A stretch of DNA of 33,788 nucleotides, taken from IMG/VR virus record IMGVR_UViG_3300043446_002750, positions 1 through 33,788 of that record. The stretch is one strand, 5' to 3'. The notes below the pieces were generated by a model. That model was given only the letters and a program-made list of their open reading frames with translations. It was not told the origin of the DNA and did not search any database. The position numbers and the translations under genes are program-made. Origin of the DNA: a virus. The stretch's first letter is position 1. Each line of letters starts with the position of its first letter. Shown piece by piece: positions 12,128 to 20,836 of this stretch.

Positions 12128-14983
12128 TTAATATCCTTGCAATGTTATATCGGCTTTTGCGCCAGATGTCGCAACATTAGCCGAATTATATCCTGTTAAT
12201 GTTGGCGAAAGTGGTACAGTTTTGTCAACCCTTAATGTAACAACACCTAATGCATTTTGTTGCAATGTTGCCTGAACCGCTTTAATTGATGTGAAATTTT
12301 TTGTATATGGAATTGCTCCGCCGTTGACAATATGATTTGGTATTACTTCAACCAAATCAGGCGCATCAATTACAAAATTAAAATCAGTAACTTCGCCAAT
12401 ATCGCCAGTGCCAATTGTTATTCTAAATTGATATATATCATTCTTCATTACAATGCTTGATGGCATTGGAATAAATGGATTATCTACATCATAAAATGAT
12501 GCAGTTGGATCAGCCCCATACTTTGAATCTTCATCAGCACCATAAAACGGACTATCGTTTACAAGTCGATATTCAACAGTAATTGCGTTTCCTAAAGCAG
12601 TCCAATTTAAAACACCAGATGATCCAGCTAATGCACTAATAATATATACAGGATCAGTTGTATATTGCAGTGATTCAACGCTTGCTAATATATAAAATGG
12701 ATCATTATCTAATCCATAAAATGATTGATCATCTGCGCCATAAAATGAATCATCAACATTTGCAACAAGATTGCCGCCAATAATTGTGGCATTTGTTATT
12801 GTTCCCGGCCACCCATCAGCTTTAAAATCAATTACTTCAACCACATTGGCAAGCAATGTATCCGTTGTATTTAATTGAACATATGTTGCATTTAAAGATT
12901 CATTGCCAACCGTATCAACCGCTTTAACCATTACCGTAACAAGCGCAGATGGCAAACCATAAGCCAAATAAGCAGTTTCAGTCAGCAAACCATTAAATAA
13001 TGGCGTAGCACTTCCCCAATCTGTGCTTGATCCATATTGATACCGAAGTTTATATCCAGCAAGCCGCCAATTAGATACTGGTGTCCATTCAAGATTTATA
13101 CCATTACCAAAAATTGAAGCAACATCTTCAATATAAACTGGTGACCAAACTATTGATGCAGCCGAAGAAAAAACGCTTGTTTTAAGCGAATTGCCCATGC
13201 GACTAAAAAAATAATATGTACCAGCAACAAAATTATCTATTTCAAAAGCAGGTAAAGAATAATTTAATCCATATGATGTGCCATTTGTTGATGTATATGT
13301 TTGCAATAAAATTAATTGCGAAGCAGTCGGATTTGCAACTGTTGAATACCACAATTCGGCATATTCAATAATGCCCGATGTGCTTGTTGTTACCGTAACA
13401 TCAAATTTGGGTTTATATCCAGATGTGACAATGCCTGAAATTGTTGGTGCTGGTACTGTGCCAAAAATAGCAGGATCATAAAAACCTGTATTTGGCGAAG
13501 GCGTAAATTGTGTAACATTTGCATCATCATAAACAGCAGAATTAAATTCAGCCAAAATAAGCGATGCAGTTATTTGTCCATTATCAGAAAAATTTTCTGT
13601 AACTTTCTGAATTCTAAATGGTTTATTTGACCAACCATAATTGACATTGGTCATTTCCACAATATCGCCAGCTTCAAGTTGCAAACCAACATATCCAACA
13701 ACACATTGCACTTGCAAATCTTCGCGGCAAGATTCCAAAAATCTATTGGCAAGCAATTGTGCGCGAACATTATTATTAACAAGCGGCAATGTAATTTGCT
13801 GTTTATTAACTGGTTCGTTTGGGTACATAAGCGATGGATTTACCACCGCCAAATCAAATATTGCGGTTGCAAATGTATCTTGCTGTGTGCCATCAACAAA
13901 TTTAACTTCAGCAATATTGTATGAATTTGCTATATCTATTGGCGTAACAGATATTGCACCAACAATATTTGAATTATCAATCGTCATTGCCGAACTATAT
14001 GTCGGCTGTTGCGTAATAATTCCCCATTTTGCTGTTATTTCATTGTATCGCACCAAACAATCACAGCAATTTGCCATCAATTGAATATTGCTCATGATGG
14101 TTTGTGCTGTATCAATTACACCATCAAATCTAAATCTTGTAATAGTTGATGGCGATCCTTGATATGTTGTATAAGTAACCAACCCATTTGAATATGCATT
14201 TAATGTATTTAAACTTGTGGTATCTATATTTGCCAATGGTACTGCCGCGCCATATCTTTCAGATGTAAGGTAATCTAAAAAACAATCGCCGGGCGCAGAT
14301 CGAGGACTATTAATTTGAAATCTTGTTTGCTGTATTCCAGTTGTTCCAGCATCCTGAGAATATACAATTTTTATCACTGCAAAAGCAGTATTGCTCATCA
14401 ATTTTGACGCATTCCATTGATACGTCAAATTTGGATTTGACAACAAAGTTATTGCGGAAACTGCGCTATTTGTTGGCGTATATGATCCATTGCTATACAA
14501 ATAAATTTCAAGATAACCGCTTACGCTTGTATCAGTTAAACCTGTTGATTGATCTAGCAAACCAGTAACTTTATATGCTTGACCTGCAACAGAACTAAAT
14601 ATTACTTTTTTGCCGCCCCAATATATATCGCCAAAAGTATATACATCACCAGTATTACCGTTTTCAGAATTGGTTACTTCAGCTAATGACAAAACATAAT
14701 AAATGGTTTGCAAATCTTGGGTAATAGATAAATCAATTATTGTGCCGCCAACAAATGCGCTGCCATAAATAACAGGCAATTTATTATCTGTTGCTGGCGG
14801 TATTTGTTGTCTATTTCCGGGATTTGGGATTGTGCCGATATTATTGTCGGCAACATCAGGCGCAAATGCTTTTGCAATAACCGCGCTTGCAACCATATTG
14901 ACCGCAAATGCTGTTGCTGCAAAATACCATGTACTAGCTGCCGCGCTAGTAAATAAATATGTTGCGACTATTGATCCCGGCAT
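12128..14983 (-). CDS. Tail tip / central fibre protein (lambda J-like)
   Basis: The protein has 951 residues. The N-terminal hydrophobic segment (about 10-45) is followed by NKLPVIYGSAFVGGTIIDLS, a TipJ-like start. The middle (about 240-470, DCFLDYLTSERYGAAVPLAN; GVIDTAQTIMSNIQLMANCC; LQLEAGDIVEMTNVNYGW) is the typical phage-tail hub region that forms the baseplate cone. Further on are fibronectin-like beta domains (about 500-720). Two clusters of FYGAD/FYGLD motifs occur at about 742-765 and 808-834. It caps the tail and carries the fibre encoded next. The ATG directly follows the GNAT stop (TAAATG). Confidence 0.85.
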   Translation of the reverse strand: MPGSIVATYLFTSAAASTWYFAATAFAVNMVASAVIAKAFAPDVADNNIGTIPNPGNRQQIPPATDNKLPVIYGSAFVGGTIIDLSITQDLQTIYYVLSLAEVTNSENGNTGDVYTFGDIYWGGKKVIFSSVAGQAYKVTGLLDQSTGLTDTSVSGYLEIYLYSNGSYTPTNSAVSAITLLSNPNLTYQWNASKLMSNTAFAVIKIVYSQDAGTTGIQQTRFQINSPRSAPGDCFLDYLTSERYGAAVPLANIDTTSLNTLNAYSNGLVTYTTYQGSPSTITRFRFDGVIDTAQTIMSNIQLMANCCDCLVRYNEITAKWGIITQQPTYSSAMTIDNSNIVGAISVTPIDIANSYNIAEVKFVDGTQQDTFATAIFDLAVVNPSLMYPNEPVNKQQITLPLVNNNVRAQLLANRFLESCREDLQVQCVVGYVGLQLEAGDIVEMTNVNYGWSNKPFRIQKVTENFSDNGQITASLILAEFNSAVYDDANVTQFTPSPNTGFYDPAIFGTVPAPTISGIVTSGYKPKFDVTVTTSTSGIIEYAELWYSTVANPTASQLILLQTYTSTNGTSYGLNYSLPAFEIDNFVAGTYYFFSRMGNSLKTSVFSSAASIVWSPVYIEDVASIFGNGINLEWTPVSNWRLAGYKLRYQYGSSTDWGSATPLFNGLLTETAYLAYGLPSALVTVMVKAVDTVGNESLNATYVQLNTTDTLLANVVEVIDFKADGWPGTITNATIIGGNLVANVDDSFYGADDQSFYGLDNDPFYILASVESLQYTTDPVYIISALAGSSGVLNWTALGNAITVEYRLVNDSPFYGADEDSKYGADPTASFYDVDNPFIPMPSSIVMKNDIYQFRITIGTGDIGEVTDFNFVIDAPDLVEVIPNHIVNGGAIPYTKNFTSIKAVQATLQQNALGVVTLRVDKTVPLSPTLTGYNSANVATSGAKADITLQGY

Positions 14984-15430
14984 TTAATGCACCCAAGTTT
15001 CTTCGAGTTTTTCAAATCCAAACCGATCATATTTTAGATCAGCAGAATTAACCATTTTTGATACTGTATAAAAATCAATTTGATTTGATTTTTTTAATTG
15101 CTCACATTCCGATACATAAGCAGTGATTAATCTATATGCCGATGTACCGCCCCTATATTCTGGCTCAACCCAATATGCTATTTCGGTGCATTGCATAACT
15201 TGAGGATTCCATATATTAGGAAATTTTGCGGCAATCAACATACCAATTAAAATACTATCTTTTTCAGACACCAATATAAAACCAGCACCAGCTAATATAT
15301 TTGACAATATTTGCTCAATATATTCACGATCATTTGCAAAACGCAATGTTTTTAATGTTGAATGCTCACGATAATGAATAAGCATTTTTATAATGCCATC
15401 AATATCAAATTTATTTGCTTTGCGAATCAT
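14984..15430 (-). CDS. GNAT-family acetyltransferase within the tail operon
   Basis: The protein has 148 residues from ATG 15430. A longer frame upstream lies inside the previous gene and is rejected. The GNAT fold is visible: MIRKANKFDIDGIIKMLIHY at the start, central strands FILVSEKDSILIGMLIAAKF, then EIAYWVEPEYRGGTSAYRLI (about 83-102) with an acetyl-CoA-binding RGGTSA loop, and a last part YDRFGFEKLEETWVH. It lies between the hub protein and the J-like gene, where lambda-type phages usually have the NlpC/P60 protein K and protein I. It could acetylate a virion or host protein; the substrate is unknown. No good SD is seen, so coupling to the upstream stop is likely. Confidence 0.8.
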   Translation of the reverse strand: MIRKANKFDIDGIIKMLIHYREHSTLKTLRFANDREYIEQILSNILAGAGFILVSEKDSILIGMLIAAKFPNIWNPQVMQCTEIAYWVEPEYRGGTSAYRLITAYVSECEQLKKSNQIDFYTVSKMVNSADLKYDRFGFEKLEETWVH

Positions 15431-15434
15431 TTTA

Positions 15435-16064
15435 TTATGGTGCTGCAATTGCTCTTGCCATTTGATTTCCAAGTACTGTGGAACCAAATGCATAATTAAT
15501 TGTTTGAATAAATGCGACTCGATTCATTGATGTATCGCCGGGATTATAAAACTGCCATGATGCATCATTTGTATATCTACCAGATACGCGATTTTGCAAA
15601 ACCAATTGTATGCTTGAAGCATTAATTGTTACCGTTCCAAAATACCCGCGCACATCTTCCGACCATTGTTCACCAATACTAAATGAATTTATATAACCAT
15701 TAAAAAATTGATACAAACCGCCAGTGCCGCCAGTAGTCAATAACTGATTATTGGCATCAAAAAATCCATGCCACATTTCAATTTGTGAACCTTTAATCCC
15801 GCTATTTAAAACTAAAGCCAACATTGTTGTATCAATACCAACAAGCGTCACTGTTGTTTCATTAGCAGTGGATTTTATATCTCTAGATGCTTGACCAACC
15901 TGTACAAGTTGCCCAAGTGCAGTAAATGGCTGTGCATCAACCGCAGGTATTGTTAATGCCACTGGCGTTGTGGCAAATCTATACACAGCCGATGCTGTTG
16001 TAATGCGAACAAAATCAGCATATCGAATTACATTGGTATTTTGTACTGGTGGAATATTATTCAT
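15435..16064 (-). CDS. Tail hub/tip assembly protein
   Basis: The protein has 209 residues. It is beta-rich, with ADFVRITTASAVYRFATTPV, a central TVTLVGIDTTMLALVLNSGI and then SQIEMWHGFFDANN and LYQFFNGYINSFSIGEQWSE. This resembles hub-domain proteins (lambda L or DUF2163-like position) that join the tape-measure end to the J-like cone. It starts with ATGA overlap on the preceding gene. The C-terminal part ends NRVAFIQTINYAFGS, a typical end for this class. The role is inferred from order and pattern. Confidence 0.6.
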   Translation of the reverse strand: MNNIPPVQNTNVIRYADFVRITTASAVYRFATTPVALTIPAVDAQPFTALGQLVQVGQASRDIKSTANETTVTLVGIDTTMLALVLNSGIKGSQIEMWHGFFDANNQLLTTGGTGGLYQFFNGYINSFSIGEQWSEDVRGYFGTVTINASSIQLVLQNRVSGRYTNDASWQFYNPGDTSMNRVAFIQTINYAFGSTVLGNQMARAIAAP

Positions 16065-16741
16065 AGCACAGATTCCATTGCTCTAAATTCACCACTCCAA
16101 GAAATAAAAGAATCATTGGTCATTGGAATTAATGAATACGCTGGATATTCTCGCAAGACAACCGGAAAAGTAATGCCGGTATAAGTGCTACCACCAAGCG
16201 TTTGTGTTGTTCCATATTGTCCAATTACCGCTGGCATTGTGCTTGTCAATGTTGTTAATATTGTGCGATGTACGGGTATGTTTACTGTTGCACCTACACC
16301 GCGCTGCACATCAGCCGTTGCAATATATGCATATCTATCAATCTGCAAAAAATCGCCGGTTTTAACAATATAAGCAGTTGATGATATTGCTGGCAATGAA
16401 CCCAAAACAATTGTTTTGTTTGCAGTTAATGTTTGAAAATTACAAGCAGCAATTTGCACCGAAGTCATATCGCCACGATAAGCAATATAATTTAACCAGC
16501 CTGTATTTCCAAAATTTAAATATTGCTCTGATATTCTGTCAGCTTCACGCAATGAGGATAATACCGCCCGATTTTGTGAATAAAGCAAATAATTCATCGG
16601 GCGAATTGTGAATTCAAATGGCTGCACCGTCAAAATTTCAGACGTAGTAAGCCGCATATTGCGCGACAACATTTGTCCCGCAAATTTATGATCGTTAATA
16701 CCAACCGATTCAGCCACCGAAAGAATTGTTTGCAGCGACAT
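16061..16741 (-). CDS. Distal tail protein (Dit/M-like position)
   Basis: The protein has 226 residues. It is beta-rich with MLSRNMRLTTSEILTVQPFE, FTIRPMNYLLYSQNRAVLSS and a C-terminal TGITFPVVLREYPAYSLIPM. It is the first gene after the tape measure, where distal tail or lambda M-like proteins stand. Its length fits a Dit-like ring protein. No catalytic motif is visible. I base the call on gene order; sequence evidence is weak. Confidence 0.55.
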   Translation of the reverse strand: MSLQTILSVAESVGINDHKFAGQMLSRNMRLTTSEILTVQPFEFTIRPMNYLLYSQNRAVLSSLREADRISEQYLNFGNTGWLNYIAYRGDMTSVQIAACNFQTLTANKTIVLGSLPAISSTAYIVKTGDFLQIDRYAYIATADVQRGVGATVNIPVHRTILTTLTSTMPAVIGQYGTTQTLGGSTYTGITFPVVLREYPAYSLIPMTNDSFISWSGEFRAMESVL

Positions 16742-16743
16742 TA

Positions 16744-19323
16744 TTACCTCGAAATTGGAACACTACGATTTGCGCTTTGATATACAGCCCAAATTGTATT
16801 TTTATTTTTTGCCAAAAATTGCTGCCCTGATTGTGTATCAATTGCGCTCATGTTGGCTATGTATGTGCCATTATTTACAAAGCCACTGCCGCCCATATTT
16901 GCCGCAGCTTGTTGCCATGAACCATTTGGAATAACGGTGCCGGGAGTATTTGGCACAAATAATTCGGGGCCATTTTCTCCAACAATAGTTGGCGAATTAA
17001 TGCCGCCGCCAGCAGCAGCAAAACCAATTGATGTGCCTACTCCGGCATCATAATTCATGGTTTTTATTGGCGCAGGACTAAAAAATCCAACAATTGATCT
17101 AAATAACATGGTTGCTTGTGCTTGCATTTCCATGCGAATTAAATCTTTAATTACAGACAAAGCAAATTCTTCAAATTTAAATTTTCCTGTTTCAGCAAAT
17201 TTGCTAATTGCCGCATCCATATTACTCATTACAGACGAAAATGCAGCCTCTCCACGTTTAAATGCATTTTCAGAATTTTCTCTAAATTGTCTGGCAGCAG
17301 AATTCCAACCATCAACAAAACTTTTTTGTCGCTCTATTTCTTTTTCCAAATTACGTTGACGCGCATCATTAATTTGTTGAATTGCATCTAATTCAATATC
17401 TCGCACTTCTTCAATTGCTTTAATTCTTTGTTCGTATTGTTCACGCGCACGAGAACCGCCTCCTTGACGTTGCATTTCATATTCAGCTTCTTTCATTGCA
17501 TCATTATATTTTTTTTCTGCTTCAATTAAACGCTGTATATTATCTAATGCCAAACCAGATAAATTATATTGATTACTTGACATCAAATATCGATTACTTT
17601 CCAATTCAAGTCTTTGCTTTTCAATATTTAATGCTGATTGAATATTGCCAATATCGCGCCCTTTTTGTTGAGCAATATCCATCGCAAATAATTTATTTTG
17701 TATTTCAAATTCTTCTTCCAAATTTTTTCTTTTTAATTTTCCAAGAGCAAGAAAATTTGACATTGCCCATTGAGATTTGGTCTGCAATGCATCTAACTTT
17801 GCCTCATATTCAATTTCATCTTCTTTGGATTTTGCGGATTTTTCATATTCATCATTTAGTTTGCGAACGGCCTCAGACATTTCAATATGCATATCTCTGA
17901 GTTTATTTGTTTCCTCAACATCAAATTTTTTCAATTCATAAGCATCACTACCCAAATTAAATCTTTGTTTTTCTAAATCAATCAGATTTAATTCTTGCTC
18001 TACTTTTTGATTGCGGATTAATTCTTCAGCATAAGATTCATCTCTTATCGCTTTCATTGTAAGCATATGCTCACGTTGCCTTGCTTGCATACGCAAACCA
18101 TTTTCTTGCCCAAATTGCTCAACCCTTGCAAGAATTTCTGCTTTTTCTTTTTTATTAATTAAATCAATTTGCGCTTTTTCTTTTGATCTTTCTTTTGCTG
18201 CATTTGCGCGAATGGTAGCAATATCATTTGCCAATGTAAGCAACATTTTTTCTTGCGATACTGCTTGCTCACCAAGAACAATCCCTTTTTCATTTACGGC
18301 AAACATTTGCCGGGCAATATCTGCTTTTTTGGTTATTAAACCAATTTCTATTTGCAAAGCATCCCGCGCTTCTTTAATGCGCTTTGCATCATCCTCTGCT
18401 TTTTTCTTTGCAGATTTTTCTTTTTCGGTTAATGTTGAATAGCCACCTTCTTGCGATTTTGGAGCAATTGTTTTTTTAGAACTTGGAACAGCACCATAAC
18501 CATGAGTTATTGCCTCTCCCGGCATCCCGCCCATTGCCGCGCCCCAATCAAATTCTGTACTTCCCCCTTTAGACAAATGATCCATTGTTTCCGCAATATC
18601 TGAAATAGAATTAACTATTGCAGCCAATGGCATAACTAATTTTTGAGCAAAATAATAAATATTTTTAAATGCGATTTCTATGTTATCCCATGCTTTTGCA
18701 TTTTCTTGTATCGCAGAAAGCAAAGCAGGATCGCTCATTTCTTTGTATTTATCTACAAAAGTGCGAACATCAACTCCTTTCATTGCTTTACCCAGAAGGT
18801 CTTGTTGCAATGCCGCTCTTTGCGTAGTGTTTTCAACTTTGGCTAGTTCTTGCGTCACTCGCTTGAACATATCTTCAAGTTTTAAATCTTCTACATCTTT
18901 GCCGCTAATTCCCAATTTTGTAAAAGCAGCCCGCATTTCATCGCTGCCATCTTTTGCCGCTTGCTGATTATCTGCAAGTTTTTGCAAAGCATTAGTAATA
19001 TTGTCTGCTTCGCCACCAGCACCTTGCATTGCGCTTTTCATAGCAAGCAAAGCGGCAGTAGTTACATCAAAAGCGGTGGCAGTATCTTCAATTTGATCTG
19101 CATATTGAAATGCTTTGCCAACAGCTAACGCAGCAACCGCAATGCCAGCAAGACCTTTTGCCGCCGTTGCCATAAATTCGTCTTGCGCTTTTTGAGCATT
19201 TTTTAATGCTTGCTTTTGATTTTTTTCAAAATCTCGCGTTTTTTGAATAGCATCATCCAAGCCTTTATTAAATTCGGCAGTATTGATGCCCAAAATAACG
19301 CCAAGCCGCGCAATGATACTCAT
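16744..19323 (-). CDS. Tape measure protein
   Basis: The protein has 859 residues. The N-terminus MSIIARLGVILGINTAEFNK and the following coiled coil are characteristic, as are the hydrophobic helix at about 54-70 (AAKGLAGIAVAALAVGKAF) and the long helical region (about 300-700) rich in Lys, Glu and Gln. The C-terminal part has GENGPELFVPNTPGTVIP, a hallmark of tape measures. It sets tail length: at about 1.5 angstrom per residue the tail would be near 130 nm, an estimate. The gene lies between the gp10-like gene and the distal tail gene, and is the longest helical gene of the window. Confidence 0.93.
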   Translation of the reverse strand: MSIIARLGVILGINTAEFNKGLDDAIQKTRDFEKNQKQALKNAQKAQDEFMATAAKGLAGIAVAALAVGKAFQYADQIEDTATAFDVTTAALLAMKSAMQGAGGEADNITNALQKLADNQQAAKDGSDEMRAAFTKLGISGKDVEDLKLEDMFKRVTQELAKVENTTQRAALQQDLLGKAMKGVDVRTFVDKYKEMSDPALLSAIQENAKAWDNIEIAFKNIYYFAQKLVMPLAAIVNSISDIAETMDHLSKGGSTEFDWGAAMGGMPGEAITHGYGAVPSSKKTIAPKSQEGGYSTLTEKEKSAKKKAEDDAKRIKEARDALQIEIGLITKKADIARQMFAVNEKGIVLGEQAVSQEKMLLTLANDIATIRANAAKERSKEKAQIDLINKKEKAEILARVEQFGQENGLRMQARQREHMLTMKAIRDESYAEELIRNQKVEQELNLIDLEKQRFNLGSDAYELKKFDVEETNKLRDMHIEMSEAVRKLNDEYEKSAKSKEDEIEYEAKLDALQTKSQWAMSNFLALGKLKRKNLEEEFEIQNKLFAMDIAQQKGRDIGNIQSALNIEKQRLELESNRYLMSSNQYNLSGLALDNIQRLIEAEKKYNDAMKEAEYEMQRQGGGSRAREQYEQRIKAIEEVRDIELDAIQQINDARQRNLEKEIERQKSFVDGWNSAARQFRENSENAFKRGEAAFSSVMSNMDAAISKFAETGKFKFEEFALSVIKDLIRMEMQAQATMLFRSIVGFFSPAPIKTMNYDAGVGTSIGFAAAGGGINSPTIVGENGPELFVPNTPGTVIPNGSWQQAAANMGGSGFVNNGTYIANMSAIDTQSGQQFLAKNKNTIWAVYQSANRSVPISR

Positions 19324-19324
19324 G

Positions 19325-19771
19325 TTATTTGCCCTTCATCTTTCGTGATTTATAAGCATTTAATGTATATGCTAATGCTGATTCAAGCCGCCGCAAAACA
19401 ACATCTTGATTGTTTTCTAAAGCTGGACGCAAAAATGGATGTCCTGCTTTTTTTGCTGTTCCAAATTCTTCGCCCAAAGAAACCGCGCTTTGCCGAACAG
19501 AAACAATCCCTATGACCGCATCATCTCTATAAATATATGCACTTTTTCTATCACGCGCATTTGGAATTCTTGATTCAACCTTAATACTTTCTCGCATTTT
19601 TCCGGTATTTGCCCTCGCCATTAATTTTGCTGGCAAGACAATAGCTTCCATTGCAATTTTTGCAGATTTAGTTAATACATTTCTGGTTGTTTCTTTGTAG
19701 CCAAATTCTTCGCCCATTTGAATAAGCAAAGATTCAAATTCATCAAACCCCTCTGTTTTTACTTCAGACAT
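19325..19771 (-). CDS. HK97 gp10-like protein (neck/tail completion)
   Basis: The protein has 148 residues and contains MSEVKTEGFDEFESLLIQMG, then VLPAKLMARANTGKMRESIK and GTAKKAGHPFLRPALENNQD. The A-N-T-G-K-M-R-E-S motif followed by H-P-F-L-R-P-A is typical of HK97 gp10-family proteins that complete the head-tail joint or the tail. In most phages this gene lies upstream of the major tail gene; here it lies between the chaperone and the tape measure. It overlaps the chaperone end by 8 bases. Confidence 0.75.
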   Translation of the reverse strand: MSEVKTEGFDEFESLLIQMGEEFGYKETTRNVLTKSAKIAMEAIVLPAKLMARANTGKMRESIKVESRIPNARDRKSAYIYRDDAVIGIVSVRQSAVSLGEEFGTAKKAGHPFLRPALENNQDVVLRRLESALAYTLNAYKSRKMKGK

Positions 19772-20108
19772 TAAATTTTCCTTCAGAGCCGGGCATCATT
19801 TGCATGAACAATAACAATTGATTATTTGCTTCTTGTGCTTTTTGTTCATCTGTCAATGGTCTGTAAATGTAATCGTAAGACAAACCAATAATTTCTTTTA
19901 ATGTATACGCTTTAGAATTGCCACCGCGAATGTAATTAAAAACACCAGTAGTAAGCAATCCCAATGTATTTAAAATTATTTTGTTACCGATAAACCCATC
20001 ATTGATTCCAATCATTACCGCATTAAAATCATTCTCGCTCATTGCATCTGGATCGCCGCCATGTGCTAACACAAATGCTCTAGCTTGCAAACGCAATGAG
20101 CCTATTAG
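19764..20108 (-). CDS. Tail assembly chaperone, -1 frame extension (lambda T-like)
   Basis: This frame encodes 114 residues from the slippery site to the TGA at 19764. It has no good start: the first possible one is TTG at 20096 with no SD. In the -1 frame it is open from the slippery site (CTA ATA GGC TCA TTG) into LRLQARAFVLAHGGDPDAMS, so it is best read as the C-terminal part of a frameshift fusion (267 residues) with the upstream gene, as lambda gpG-GT. The sequence includes YTLKEIIGLSYDYIYRPLTD. The fusion would guide assembly of tail protein around the tape measure and leave before completion. Confidence 0.75.
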   Translation of the reverse strand, partial: LIGSLRLQARAFVLAHGGDPDAMSENDFNAVMIGINDGFIGNKIILNTLGLLTTGVFNYIRGGNSKAYTLKEIIGLSYDYIYRPLTDEQKAQEANNQLLLFMQMMPGSEGKFNV

Positions 20109-20566
20109 TTTTTTTTCGTTTCCTCATAACTAGGCGAAATTACTTCAGCGATTTTTTTCATCAATTCCAATTGCACAGGAAAAGGAAACTCGCTGTTAAT
20201 TTCTTCATAAGTTAATTCATCCATGTTTGCGCCTTCAATTTCTGGCACAAGCAATTTCACCATTTCCAAAATTCGCCGTTCTGTTTGAGCAGTAATTTTT
20301 GCCAAATCTTTTACGGATCGACCATCAACAATGACATCATCATCCAAATAAACAATAGAATCGCTTTGCAATGTTTCTTTTTTTTCTAGCAATGGCGCAA
20401 TTAATTCTTCCGTTTTTTGTGCAAAATCTATTTCTGATATACGTTTATTTATGGCATCCATTTCAGATGCTAATGGAACGCGCACTTTAAAATTTTGACC
20501 GCCCAAAACAAAAGAGCGAGTACGCAAAACTTGTTGATTAATTTTTAGAATTTCTGACAGTTTCAT
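20105..20566 (-). CDS. Tail assembly chaperone (lambda G-like)
   Basis: The protein has 153 residues and is mostly helical and acidic. It starts MKLSEILKINQQVLRTRSFV and then has VRVPLASEMDAINKRI, a pattern common in tail chaperones. A DDDVIVDGRSVKDLAKITAQ segment and LVPEIEGANMDELTYEEI follow, and it ends SPSYEETKKN. The 3' end carries an A-rich slippery heptamer just before the stop. It lies between the major tail and tape-measure genes, the usual place. It would act with its frameshift product. Confidence 0.8.
   Translation of the reverse strand: MKLSEILKINQQVLRTRSFVLGGQNFKVRVPLASEMDAINKRISEIDFAQKTEELIAPLLEKKETLQSDSIVYLDDDVIVDGRSVKDLAKITAQTERRILEMVKLLVPEIEGANMDELTYEEINSEFPFPVQLELMKKIAEVISPSYEETKKN
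20108..20114 (-). promoter_or_regulatory. Programmed -1 ribosomal frameshift site A AAA AAC
   Basis: On the - strand the end of the G-like gene reads ACG AAA AAA AAC TAA. The last seven bases before the stop, A AAA AAC, are a classical X XXY YYZ slippery heptamer. A -1 slip moves the ribosome into the downstream frame, which is open and lacks a good start of its own. The position (last sense codon, between major tail and tape measure genes) is exactly where lambda-like phages carry this site. Confidence 0.8.
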
Positions 20567-20569
20567 ATC

Positions 20570-20797
20570 TTATCCTTTCTTAATAATGCCGTTATATATT
20601 TCATTGTTCAAATCGTTCACATATTGAACAATCTCTTGTGGTGTCATTTTGTCAGCATGATTGGCGGCAATTGCATGGACAAGCGAAATGCCTGTTAGCT
20701 TTTGCTGTGGAAAACCGAACCAGCTTTTGGGAGCAGCCAGCGATTGCTCAAGCAAATACCCAAGCAAATCGCTGTTGTTGTTGATTTGTGTTGTCAT
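20570..20797 (-). CDS. Hypothetical small protein between tail tube and chaperone genes
   Basis: The protein has 75 residues, starts MTTQINNNSDLLGYLLEQSL and contains KSWFGFPQQKLTGISLVHAI. It is helical near both ends. It starts just after the intrinsic terminator that follows the second major tail gene (in the transcription direction), and three bases separate its stop from the chaperone start. No function is recognised; a tail-assembly accessory is possible. Confidence 0.6.
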   Translation of the reverse strand: MTTQINNNSDLLGYLLEQSLAAPKSWFGFPQQKLTGISLVHAIAANHADKMTPQEIVQYVNDLNNEIYNGIIKKG

Positions 20798-20809
20798 ATA
20801 TTCTCATGT

Positions 20810-20829
20810 AAAAAAGCCCCCGAAGGGGC
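20810..20829 (-). terminator. Intrinsic terminator after the second major tail gene
   Basis: Read on the - strand, GCCCC (20829-20825), TTCG loop and GGGGC (20820-20816) form a 5-bp GC stem closed by a UUCG tetraloop and followed by six T (20815-20810). It stands 8 bases after the second major tail protein gene and before the lower-demand chaperone genes. It should reduce transcription beyond the tail-tube genes. Confidence 0.85.
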
Positions 20830-20836
20830 AATTATT

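Noticed and set aside
13641-14084. 147-residue + strand open frame opposite the J-like gene
   Set aside because: It is antisense to a well-supported 951-residue tail gene and has no recognisable motif.
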